Below, one piece after another: positions 54,543 through 64,000 of a stretch of 64,000 nucleotides of DNA; within the stretch, counting starts at the first letter, position 1; every line of letters begins with the position of its first letter. Origin of the DNA: Limnephilus marmoratus (lineage: Eukaryota; Arthropoda; Insecta; Trichoptera; Limnephilidae); assembly GCA_917880885.1 (NCBI GenBank), contig OU862927.1, forward strand, positions 34,437,571 through 34,501,570. Direction: 5' to 3'. The position numbers and the translations under genes were made by a program. A model generated the notes under the pieces. It was not told the DNA's origin and searched no databases. It worked only from the letters and a program-made list of their open reading frames with translations.

Positions 54543-55008
54543 ATGCACAGTGACAGTGTCGTTGTACATGGGGATGATTGGTTAATTTATGATGGGTATG
54601 TTGAGAGACTATTCAGTAATATGAATATAATAAAAAACAAACAGGGGAATAGAATGAAGTTAAATCTTTTAACTGCTATATTGAGAGTACGCTGTGGTTT
54701 GAGGTTGGAAGGTAAATGCTGCAATAATTATGAAATTCCAGTAGCCGTTGTAAACCAAATCGGTACCAAAGAGCAATAGCGGATTTAGGGGGGGGGGGGG
54801 AAGGGCACCTCCAGAAGGTATTTTTGTGTACTGTGGAGATTCCATCACAGTTCAGAAAACTGTCTTTATATTGCCGTCCGCCCCTTGTGCCCCTCCCAGA
54901 AAAAAATCCTGGATCCGTCCTTGCCAAAGAGTCATATCAATATGAAACCAACGATTATGGTGAAGGCAAAAATGATTCGTCTGAAGAAGACGACTTAATT
55001 AAGAATTA
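54543..55008 (+). pseudogene. hAT transposase C-terminus, interrupted by MITE
   Basis: VERLFSNMNIIKNKQGNRM followed by LNLLTAILRVRCGL is the hAT C-terminal dimerisation motif. The frame is broken at 54774 by a 150-bp MITE with an 8-bp duplication. Past the insertion the same frame continues with an acidic tail (SSEEDDLI) to a TAG at 55006-55008. The N-terminal and catalytic parts are missing. Confidence 0.78.
54774..54923. mobile_element. 150-bp hAT-type MITE
   Basis: Ends CAATAGCGGATTTAGG and CCTGGATCCGTCCTTG with a perfect 8-bp duplication CCAAAGAG (54766-54773, 54924-54931). It includes a G homopolymer of about 14. Confidence 0.9.
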
Positions 55009-55248
55009 GTCGATATTGAATAATTTTTGTTGATTATACCTACAAATGGTATGTTGGTTACTAATTATTATTTTTTGTTATAAAAAAGGAAATCAATAAT
55101 TTCTAAACTTATTTTCTTTCATTAAACTTTATTTTAGTGAAAATTTAGCGGGTGTGAGCGTAGTACTATATTTTTTTGTGGTTTTCTGGTGGATTTAAAG
55201 GGTTAATCTGGTGGAAAGCTGGTATAACTGTTGGCAACACGTTGGGGT

Positions 55249-56277
55249 AGGACACGACATCAACCGGGCGGATAACGTGGTCCGTCCCCCCCCCCAAATT
55301 CGACTTCACAAAAGTGTAGAAAATTGGGTCCGGCCTGGCGGGGGGGTGGGGGGAGGGGGGGGGGGGGGTGGCTAGAGACTTTCAGAAATAGGCTATTTTC
55401 GTCTATAAAAAAACCGACAGACAGGACATTCCACGGGGAGCCATAATAGAGCTCCGGTTAAATTTCAGTCGGTTCTGCGACCCAGTGTTTTGTGTTTTTA
55501 TCGATTGTCTACTGAAAATAAACATATTTAAAGATGTACCTTCAGTGTTTCATTTGTCTAATGTAATAAGTAAAGACCGGATTATATGCAACAAAAACAG
55601 CCCAAAATATGCATGCAAATATACCTAAGTCTGTCAAATAAGAGTAGAAAATTTAAAAACTGGAACTACTAAATTTGTAGACTGGCAACATCAATTTAAC
55701 TGTCAAATATTTTATTTAGTGCAATGACACTGAATGTACAGAACACAGTAAACCACATTTTAAAAAAACATTTTTTTCTTCATGACATAAATTTGATTAA
55801 AAGGTGATTTATAAAGCGATTTGCTTTAATTTAATTTAACGGAAAAGGCTCTAAATATGGAAATGCATATAATGCGGTCTTTAGTAAGGGGGGGGGGGGG
55901 TCGGAAAAAATCACAAAATATCACGAGGAGGGGGGGGGGGGGTATAATGAGACATCACGTGTAGTTATTTTTCGTGATAATATTCTGAAAATTTTGCACT
56001 AAAAAAAATACACGTGATTTGGGGGGGAGGGTTAGTCTAAAACCTCACCACATATCATCAGGAGGGGTTAAAAAGTTGCTAAAAAACATCACGTTATTAA
56101 TGGACGACCCCTTATAAGAAACAAACGTTTTCTGAACCAAGCATTTTGTTTTTAAATAATTTATTGGGCTAATGGATTGCAGTAGGTCGAGTGCAATTGT
56201 ATTGTCTATGGTAGACAAAAAAACTTCCTCTATCTTTAGTCTATTTGCACCACTTCGTTTCATTTTATGGTTCACTC
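55249..56277. other. Spacer with G/C homopolymers and MITE pieces
   Basis: Runs of 10 or more C or G at 55290, 55340-55370, 55890 and 55930. 55628-55850 is one end of the TAGTCTGTCAA MITE family (TCTGTCAAATAAGAGTAGAA). ATCACGTGTAGTTATTTTTC and ATCACGTTATT suggest another small MITE. No gene. Confidence 0.45.
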
Positions 56278-57537
56278 AGGGTTGCCGATTTGTGGGTAAT
56301 TCCCAAAATTGCGGGGAATTTTTAAGATTTTTCAAGAAATGGGTATTTTGCGGGAACACCGTTTTGCGGGGAAAATGCGGGGAATCTGAGCATTTTTTGA
56401 TTATCCAAACTTTTTGAAAAATATGTTTATTCGGTGGAAGATTTTGTAGTTTATTTTGTGGCAGCATTGTAACATTTATTTCTAAGCAATAATAGTCGGG
56501 GGATTTCTGAAGTTCGGGACCCTAACTTGAAGACACATGAATTTGCTAGTCATAGAACTTCTACGATAGAAGGATCCCGCTATTCTTGATTTCTCCCAAC
56601 ATGGTCTGAATGTAGACGACGATGTTGAAAGTCACTGGGTTAAAGTGTTTGGCCTAAAAAACAATACAGGACGATACTTGTTCCCAAATTTAAAAATTGT
56701 TAAGAAGTTTATTGCTGGTGTTGCCGTTTTCCAACGATTCCGTTGAGAGGAAATTCAGTGTTCTTAAAAATTTGGAAACAGAAAATAGACATCGCCTTCA
56801 TACAGATACTGTGGTAGCATTTATGGCTACTCGAGAAGGGATTGAAAAAGAAGGAGGAAGTTTGAAGTTTAATCTTTCAAACAAAATGTTATTAAAAAAG
56901 CATGATGCAGTAATTGATGGAAGGAGGTAATTATTTTACATCACCTGCTTATTTCGTCAATTAATAACCCATTACATGTTGTTAATAAAGTCTTATAATT
57001 ACGTAAATTTACTTAATAATTAACTTAATTTTACTGTTTAAAAATTATTGGTCTCAATATCAAAAAACAAAATAATTTTTTAAATTGGGGACGAATTATA
57101 TTGTATCACTAAAATGCTACTTTATCTTCTTTTCTTCAACTAACTCTTTTTTGTTTCTTTAAATAACTTGACTTTTTCAGTAATTTTTTTCTCCTAGAAC
57201 TACCTCGCACACCGTATGTATGATTATATTACCATATTTATTTGTTTTCTTTTTTCCCACTCGGCACACCGAATTGAATTTTTTTTTAAATTTCATTATT
57301 TTTGTTTCAATATTGTTTAATGGGTTGTAACCTATTTTTTAATCTTGTGTCATGGTATGTAATAATATGTTTAATCAATTTTTTAAATGAAAAATGCTAT
57401 TTTCAATAGAATTTAGTTTTATTTTGGAGGCAGAATTATGAGGAAACTTGTGGGGAATTTGATATTTTGCTCTCCCCAATTTGGGGATTTTGAACATTTA
57501 TTGTGGGTATTTTAGATCATAAGCAGTAGCAACCCTG
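56278..57537 (+). mobile_element. Degenerate hAT element
   Basis: Ends CAGGGTTGCCGATTTGTGGG and AGTAGCAACCCTG. Encloses a transposase 3' part. The expected 8-bp flanking duplication is not visible. GCGGGGAATTT-type repeats near the left end recur at 19360. Confidence 0.65.
56640..56929 (+). pseudogene. hAT transposase C-terminal dimerisation domain
   Basis: LVLPFSNDSVERKFSVLKN, then ENRHRLHTDTVVAFMATREG, the canonical hAT C-terminal (Ac-type) signature. It stops with TAA at 56928-56930. Upstream coding is present but fragmentary. Confidence 0.85.
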
Positions 57538-59093
57538 TTTCTGCCATTTCTGGCGCTGTATCACGTGCGGGCAGAGTGAGTCATTTCATTTGGAATTGGT
57601 TTATTTACGTTATCTTTTATCCATTATTTATTTATGTCCACTATCAACCATGGAGAAAGCGGCGATTGGTTTATTTATGAAGCATATCAAATAATCAAAC
57701 CAAAATTTTATTTGTATTGATGGTATCACTCTGCTGTTTATTTTATGCTACGCTGACTGTACTACATACTTCAAAAACATGGCGTGGAAATGCATTCCCT
57801 GTATCTCATCAGAATTACAATTGATTGGCTCTTTGAACGGTGGACAGAGCTTTCGGTAAGTCATGTAATAAAATAAATTGTTGTATTTGTTGCGTTATTC
57901 GACTTCAACCTGTTGAATGTCGGGCGTAGGTATTTCTAAAAAACCGCGCGGATTTTACCTTGTTGCTATGTGGTCAAATAATATCCAAATTCCACAGAAA
58001 ACATTGCGAAGTTTCGTTTCAAACTAGAAACGCATGAATTACTTAATTTACCTAAACTAAGAACCTAATAATTTAGTTTGTGTTCGTAAATTGTTATTTC
58101 TTGTAATAATAGGCCACTTGCATCACATTTTTTTAAATTTTTTTCCGGTTTAGGCAAATATTCTAAGACATTCTGTATTTTTTTTTTTTTTTTAATCGTA
58201 TTTTTGAAACCCTGGGGATTTTTTGAAAATTTCAATACGAAAAATCAGACCATTTTTTATAAACCGGAAAGACGGGACATAATTTTATAGGTGTGAAAAA
58301 ACGATAATTACATAGCCGAAAATCATTTTTAAAAAAAAGAACGTTTTCCACACGAATGGCACAGGAGAATAACGAGGCATACCAAAAATATTACATCTCA
58401 TAAATATTTTTTTCCTTGATCCATCTTATTGATCATGAATCATTATAATGTACAGCGTCTATATTACTAAATTCAATGTAATATACTTGAACTTGTAAAT
58501 TGTAATAATAATAAGAATATTATAAAATTTTATTTTGTTAAAATCAGCACCATAATCATTATACCTCTAAAACATGTACCGACATCCTCTTCACGTTCTG
58601 AAGAGAACCCCGTAGCCATTAATTGTACGGGGTTCTCTTCAGAACATCTGTCAAAAAATCAAACCAAATGATAAGTTCGCAGAGAACAAACAATAAATCT
58701 AGTGAACGAATTCAAAAATTCGCCTGAAATCAAAGTGATGCCATATAAAAAAATAAATCAGTGTGGAATTTTATAAAATTAATAGGAACATTTTCGGCGA
58801 CGGGACATTTTCATGTAGTGACGTCACGAGCCCAAATAATGGATTTATTTATTTAAAAATAAAAAAAACTGTACATTTCTATAACTTTTTACTAACATTT
58901 TCGTAATCTTAGTAAAAAACTCTATCCACACGATTTTTTCCAAGTCGTTATGAAGTCCATGCAAGTGGCCTATTGTTGAAATGAAGTATAATTTCCATAA
59001 TCAGTGCATAAAAATGCGGCGGCTGATGCATAAATTGCATAAATTAATAAAATGCATAAATTTATTTGCATTTTTGCGATTGTTTTCTGATTA
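57538..59093. other. Intergenic, nothing recognised except a hairpin
   Basis: AT-rich sequence with no credible coding. The perfect hairpin at 58595-58645 is listed separately. Confidence 0.4.
58595..58645. repeat. Perfect 20-bp stem hairpin
   Basis: GTTCTGAAGAGAACCCCGTA, an 11-nt loop (GCCATTAATTG), then the exact reverse complement. It is notably GC-rich relative to its surroundings. Confidence 0.95.
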
Positions 59094-59792
59094 ATTTTAT
59101 ACAAAACCGGGACCAGCTCATTTTACACTAAAAAAAATAAATTTTTACCCCAGTAGATAGGTAATAATTAGATGTAATCAATTCCGTGAGCGGAAATTGA
59201 AAAAAATTTATATTATTGTTAATTTCTTAAATTTAAAAATACGAAAATGTCATTTTTCAAAGTGCAAAAGCGGTAATATGCACTTTTTCACGAAAAAACA
59301 CTTTGCAGAAGTTGAATAATTGTTAGAATTACGTATTTCGGAAACTTTTTTCATTGGGGGAGGCGGAAAATGATGCATTTTAAATTTCAATTGCGTAAAA
59401 TCAAAATTCACTTCGCGTCTTCGAAACTGACATGGCGCGGCCGATCTGTCACACAAGCCCGCTAAACAAACCCTGCGAAGCCAGTCAAACCATTTAAAAA
59501 CGTAGGCTGTTTTTTAAAGTTAAGATAATATTCACAAGCCCGCTAGACAAACCCTGCGTAGCCAGACAAACCATTTAAAAACGTAGGCTGTTTTTTTAAA
59601 GTAAAGATAACAACATGGAAGTCATTGAAAAATGACATTTTCGTATTTTTAAATTTAAGAAATTGACGATAATATACATTATTTTCAATTTCCGCTCACG
59701 GAATTAATTACATCTAATTATTACCTATCTACTGGGGTATATATTTATTTATTTTTGACCAAAATGAGCTGGTCCCGGCTTTGTATAAATTT
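59094..59792. mobile_element. Foldback element, arm type 5
   Basis: Outer arms TTTATACAAAACCGGGACCA and TGGTCCCGGCTTTGTATAAA extend about 180 bp. Inside are a one-sided TATGCACTTTTTCACGAAAA...GGGGGAGGCGGAAAATGATG arm (related to types 3 and 4) and two 81-bp core units (59466, 59547). Confidence 0.82.
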
Positions 59793-59799
59793 ACCGTTT

Positions 59800-60040
59800 T
59801 CTGTTTACCGGATAATCTCATACCTAGTCGGCCATTTTACTGAAAAGTCGTGTTTCCGTGTTTGACAAATCATTGTAAGTAATTGAAATTTCAAGTGCAT
59901 TGTTTTCCATCGCCCCGAATGCAAAAAGTTGCCTTTTATAGTCATTTAGAAGAATCTAAAGGTTAGAGTTTTTTTTCTAAAAAAATATTCGTATTGCGTG
60001 GCCAGTGCTATCGAAAATTTACCAATAATATTTATTGAAG
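59800..60040. mobile_element. Isolated foldback arm
   Basis: CCGAATGCAAAAAGTTGCCT, TTTAGAAGAATCTAAAGGTT and GAAAATTTACC resemble, in inverse order, a type 3 arm. Diverged. Confidence 0.5.
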
Positions 60041-61050
60041 ATATTGGAAGTTACCCTCTAACAATATCTTACCCATTACCCTGGAATTGGGTTGGATGAG
60101 CTGAACAAATGGTTTTCATCAACAACCATCTCACGCAGAAGAATAAATCTATACTGAGGTTCGCCAAATGCTATTAAAAACTAACACAAGTACGTATTAG
60201 TTTTTTTTATTTATGCATAAGGAGCTCAAAATTCTAATTAAGAATGAACGAAACATCACGTCCCATATTTTATTCACATAAAAAAACTTAAATGCATAAA
60301 ACCTTATCGCATAAAAAACCTTTTCTAATTAGTCTGGTTACGATTACTATATCAAACCAATTATCCTCCTGTAACCACTATTTTTTATCTTAGTTTTATT
60401 CATAATATTCTCAACGTCACCGTTTTTACATTAACCGCACCTGCTGATAATTACACTCACTGCTCACTAATACATTCTCACAATATTCTACTCTTAGGCT
60501 GGCTTTACACTCGTAAGTTTTTTCCAATAAAATTTATGGCCAAATTACCAATGAAACGACACCAAAAGTCACTCAATGTAATTTATGGCAAGTTACAGAA
60601 CTTATTATTTATGCTTACTCGTTAATACGGAATATTTTTTATTCGAACAGTTAGATTTAGCTTTATTATTACAAAAAGTGAGTATTTATGTCGGGGGAGA
60701 CCAAAAAACATGCAAAAAATATGCATTTAACATTTTAATTTTGTTAAAATTAATTCACTCATGCGGTAATGCCATTGTTTATTCATCGTTATTAACATTT
60801 CATAGACAATGTTGCTAATCATAGAAAGAATATTTTTGCGTAAAACAAAGTGAATGCATGGAATGCATGTAGAACATGGAAAGAAATGTATTAGAATAAA
60901 TACACAAACCCGCTAGACAAACCCTGCTTTGCCAACAAACCATTCAAAACCTGGGGGGTTTTTTAAAATTATGATGAAATGCGAGTTTATTTTAGAGAAT
61001 TTATTTTATAAGATTGGTACTTCTGACAAATTTCATATTTGATTGTCTAT

Positions 61051-61414
61051 AGCCGGGTCCACACATGTTCTTTTGTCTGTTCCTTTCCTCCGGTACGGAG
61101 GAACGGAACGGACAAGAACGCGATCGCGAATCTTGATCGCGAATCGCGATCAAGAACGCTAGTTTGGACGTCCATTCGGAACGGTACGGTGTTACGTTAC
61201 GGGTATGGCGATACGATACGGGTATGCGCCAGTCTGGACGCGAGTCGCGGCACGCGCAGGTCGTTCTCTCTGTCGCTGGAATGAACACGCAGATGCCGAT
61301 GATCGCAGCGACGTTACGGAGGTACGGGCTATTTTTACTTGCGTCCAGAGTTTTTGATACGGAACGGAGGTACGGAACGGAGGAACGGACAAAAGAACAT
61401 GTGTGGACCCAGCT
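61051..61414. mobile_element. MITE with 27-bp inverted ends, nested
   Basis: AGCCGGGTCCACACATGTTC...TTTTGTC against its inverse at 61388-61414, one mismatch. The interior has many GGAACGGA/TACGGAGG units and GATCGCGAATCTTGATCGCG. The overlapping open frames are side effects of its low A/T content. Confidence 0.85.
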
Positions 61415-61932
61415 TATTAGTTAAAAAAGGAACATTCCGTATTATCCAGACAAAACTTCGACAACACAAATGTTCCATATTATCCGTGAGGTGGACTAAC
61501 TGCATATTTACCCAGAACTTGTTCTTCCGGGAGTTTTTTGACAGGTCTAATCGTGTCCGCGCGAATTTCCAGCCTTCTTACAGCTTATAAAATCAGTTTG
61601 ATAAGCTAAGCGATTGCCGCAAGAATTAGTACAAAAATGTGCCATTTCAAGATTTCAAAAAAAGACAGTTGATTTCGCAGGATTTTTTTCCTATAAAACT
61701 AGTATTTATTTACACTTATATAAGTTTTCTGAAAATAGCATCCTTTCTATTCTTAATGCTTCTGTTTTTAACATTGCGTATTTGAATTTGGTTGCTGTCA
61801 TATCTGTCATTCGGATAAAATGAAAGTACTCTTATTAATTTCTGCCTTCGACGGTACAAAAGCGCATAGGAGAATTGTTTAATTAAAGCCAAATTCTATT
61901 TCAACACTTTATTTGGGCCTTTTCGTCTTTAG

Positions 61933-62356
61933 AGCTCGTTCACATTGAGCAGATAACTATAAAAGATCATAGCACGCCACATATCGCTCTCCATACAATC
62001 CCTTCAGACCGTTCACACCTGAGCGCTTTATGCGCACATCAACCATAGACAATACACATCTTACGCTGTAACCGCTCCTGAGGCGATATGCCAACAGTTA
62101 AGCGCCCCCCACTCCGACGAAAACAGGAGAGGCGGTCATTTTAATTACGGAGCTGCCAAGACCGGTGGGTGACAGATGTCAAGTTCATAGATTCAGTACA
62201 AAAAATGCATACTCCGTGGCCGCTCGCTAATTCAACTGACCCCCTCTCCTACCATAGGAAGAAATATTTTATCTGCGCCGTGTGAACGGCACGAAACATA
62301 AGCGCTCGCGATTCAACAGATACCTGCTCGCGGTTATATTAGATGTCTGAACGTAA
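61933..62356. mobile_element. Probable MITE nested in MITE
   Basis: Relative to copy 1 (30658-31635), extra sequence lies between CGTCTTTA and TTATTGACAAA. Ends GAGCTCGTTCACA and a diverged TGTCTGAACGTAAC. GTTCACACCTGAGCGC and GTGTGAACGGC pair inside. Confidence 0.5.
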
Positions 62357-62775
62357 CTTTATTGACAAAAATGTATAAATTTGACACTAGCAGATCGCTG
62401 TTGACAGGAAATTTTCTTACTGCAAATAAATTTACAGATGTAAACGGTTGTTACATGAGCATTTACACATGTTGAACTTCCTAACAGCTTCCGTGAGCAA
62501 TAATTACCACAAGTCGAATGCATATTATGTAAACACTCCTGGCAGTAACATGCCAAAAACTTAGGTTAATTGGTAAATTTTACTTACGAGTGTAAACCTA
62601 GCCTAATATTACTCACATCCTTTAATTGACAATTATATGTTGTGGTTTGCTACGCCCAGTGGACTAATCACAATGTACAACATAACTATCAAATATTATA
62701 TTTTTCAAGTACATTTTATAGAAACCAAACTTAACAATGTAAGTAACGATATGGCACTGTGTAGGTATGTCTTGG

Positions 62776-63552
62776 GAGAAATGCAGATACTGCCAATGTC
62801 TGGAAATTAAATAAAAAGGCACTTTCTAGATGAGAAAAGTGTGGAGAAGCTGAATAAAACAAAAATTAAGGCGCGCTCGGCAAAATTGAGGGAGATACAG
62901 CCGTTCAAAGTAGGTATAAATAATTTTCACTTCGCGAACCGATACTGTCAGTCCGCCCGCCATTTTAGAAGACGTATAAATCTGTAAACCAAATACTACC
63001 TTAAAGTTGGTAGCACTCGTAATCGTCCTAAAGAAAGTGCCCCTTTATAACGCCTACTCGCGTCAAGGCAAGAAAAACTTCCCAGTTTTCAAGTAGTTCA
63101 GCGGCTACGCTAGGTTTGTGTAACATGGTTTGTGATTCAAAAGAAAGTGCCCCTTTATAACGCCTATTCGCGTCAAGACAAGAAAAACGTCCCAGTTTTC
63201 AAGTAGTTCAGCGGCTACGCTAGGTTTGTGTAACATGGTTTGTGATTCTGGCGTACTATTAATTCTGTTTTTCATAATTACATGCCTTATCATTTATCCC
63301 ACGAAGTCGGCTACAATCTTATCTAGGTTTGTATTAGGTCTGGGATACCAACATAAACAGTGAAAAAATGGCGAACGGACTGTCATAACATCAGTTCGCG
63401 AAGTGAAATTTTAAATACTTTGAATGGCTGTATCTCCCTCAATTTTGCCGAGCGCACCTTAATTTCTTTTTTATTCATCTTCTCCACACTTTTCTCATCT
63501 AGAAAGTGCCTTTTTATTAAATTCCCAGACATTGGCAGAATCTGCATTTTAG
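62776..63552. mobile_element. Foldback element, arm type 1, copy 3
   Basis: Ends GGAGAAATGCAGATACTGCC and TGGCAGAATCTGCATTTTAG. Arms with CACTTTCTAGATGAGAAAAG and its inverse. Two 94-type core units spaced 110 bp (GCGGCTACGC at 63101 and 63211). Subterminal GGTCTGGGATACCAACATAA near 63335. Confidence 0.87.
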
Positions 63553-64000
63553 CCTATGTAATAAACAAAATAAATTAACAAATAAACTGCATAAGTAATG
63601 TTTTCCGCTTAAAATGATGGTAGGATTTTGGTTTGGTTTTTGATAGCTAAATCCCAAACCAACTAGGAACATTTTTAATTGAGCTAATTAATTTGTGTCA
63701 TAGACGGCCTTTAGTTATTTTAAATTAATTCTTTTTCTCTTCCAACGAACAAATAAATAAACCTTTTTTTTTTTACATAACTGTTGGCTTAACTAAAATT
63801 TTCTCCACTTGTCTTTTGTTACCTCGCATAGAGAACAAGTATTTTTTGATACAACTTTGTCTGTTGATTGAGAATCTCATTATGTGTCGGTGGTAATATG
63901 TAAATTTAAAACAGAACAATAAATGGATGGAATAAATTTCTCAAAATCTAATTTTCTTTCTCAAGTCCTAAACTTTTGCCGAATTTTTCAAATATTGTCT
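63553..64000. other. Intergenic, nothing recognised
   Basis: AT-rich end of the window without genes or recurring repeats. Confidence 0.4.

Larger units (their letters stand above)
54292..55248 (+). mobile_element. Degenerate hAT element
   Basis: Ends CAGTGTTGCCAACTTAGCGG and AACTGTTGGCAACACG, with the 3' end of a hAT transposase inside. A clear 8-bp duplication was not found. A single-end relative lies at 51892. Confidence 0.65.
60497..62603. mobile_element. MITE of the GGCTGGCTTTACACT family, copy 2, with nested insertions
   Basis: Ends GGCTGGCTTTACACTCGTAA and TTACGAGTGTAAACCTAGCC, flanked by TA. The interior matches 30658-31635 (CCAGCCTTCTTACAGCTTAT, TTTAATTAAAGCC) but is interrupted near 60890-61030 (a single 81-type core), 61051-61414 and 61933-62356. 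Confidence 0.78.

Noticed and set aside
61001..61424. Overlapping open frames around 61.0-61.4 kb on both strands
   Set aside because: They lie inside a MITE with inverted ends and a GC-rich repetitive interior; no domain is recognisable.

Overview
The window is AT-rich, intron-containing eukaryotic DNA and almost certainly insect. Two host genes are recognisable by protein similarity: coronin (N-terminus nearly the same as I know from Drosophila coro) and LRRC47. There is also a degenerate block of the insect telomere-type motif TTAGG. The insect order cannot be fixed from the sequence.

Host genes. (1) Coronin, minus strand: the first coding exon (15280-15477), a probable 5' UTR exon and a 5' UTR intron. 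I recognised no further coronin exon in the 15.2 kb that follow. (2) LRRC47, minus strand: a complete five-exon gene from the ATG at 51714 to the stop at 31780. Splice phases agree at every junction and predict a 537-residue protein with N-terminal leucine-rich repeats and a C-terminal B3/B4-like (PheRS-beta type) region. No other host gene could be supported.

Everything else is dominated by transposable elements. The non-LTR retrotransposons include a CR1/L2-like LINE at 2.2-4.5 kb, a full-length RTE-type element with target-site duplication inside LRRC47 intron 3, and several truncated or tandemly amplified LINE pieces. There are tRNA-derived SINEs, Helitron-like elements at 9.7-11.2 kb, TTAA-flanked piggyBac-type MITEs, hAT transposase remnants and hAT MITEs with 8-bp duplications, and a pogo/Tigger-like element flanked by TA. 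Many are nested.

Two patterns stand out. First, a set of long-inverted-repeat (foldback) elements with different outer arms carries one shared inner module, tandemly repeated with an 81-bp or about 94-bp period, at about nine loci. Second, the LRRC47 splice sites are crowded by repeats. The exon 2 donor lies in a six-copy 43-bp tandem array that duplicates the exon end and the donor, and a LINE later split the array. The exon 4 acceptor is about 25 bp from a MITE. The exon 5 acceptor is followed at 17 bp by a 30-bp direct repeat that brackets a TTAA element.

Region by region: 0-9.5 kb, SINE/LINE nest, large palindrome, foldback; 9.7-11.2 kb, Helitrons; 12.5-14.5 kb, LINE end and foldback array; 15.3-15.8 kb, coronin 5' end; 16-31.6 kb, MITE-rich intergenic DNA; 31.8-51.7 kb, LRRC47 with repeat-filled introns; 52-64 kb, MITEs, hAT remnants and foldbacks with no recognised gene.
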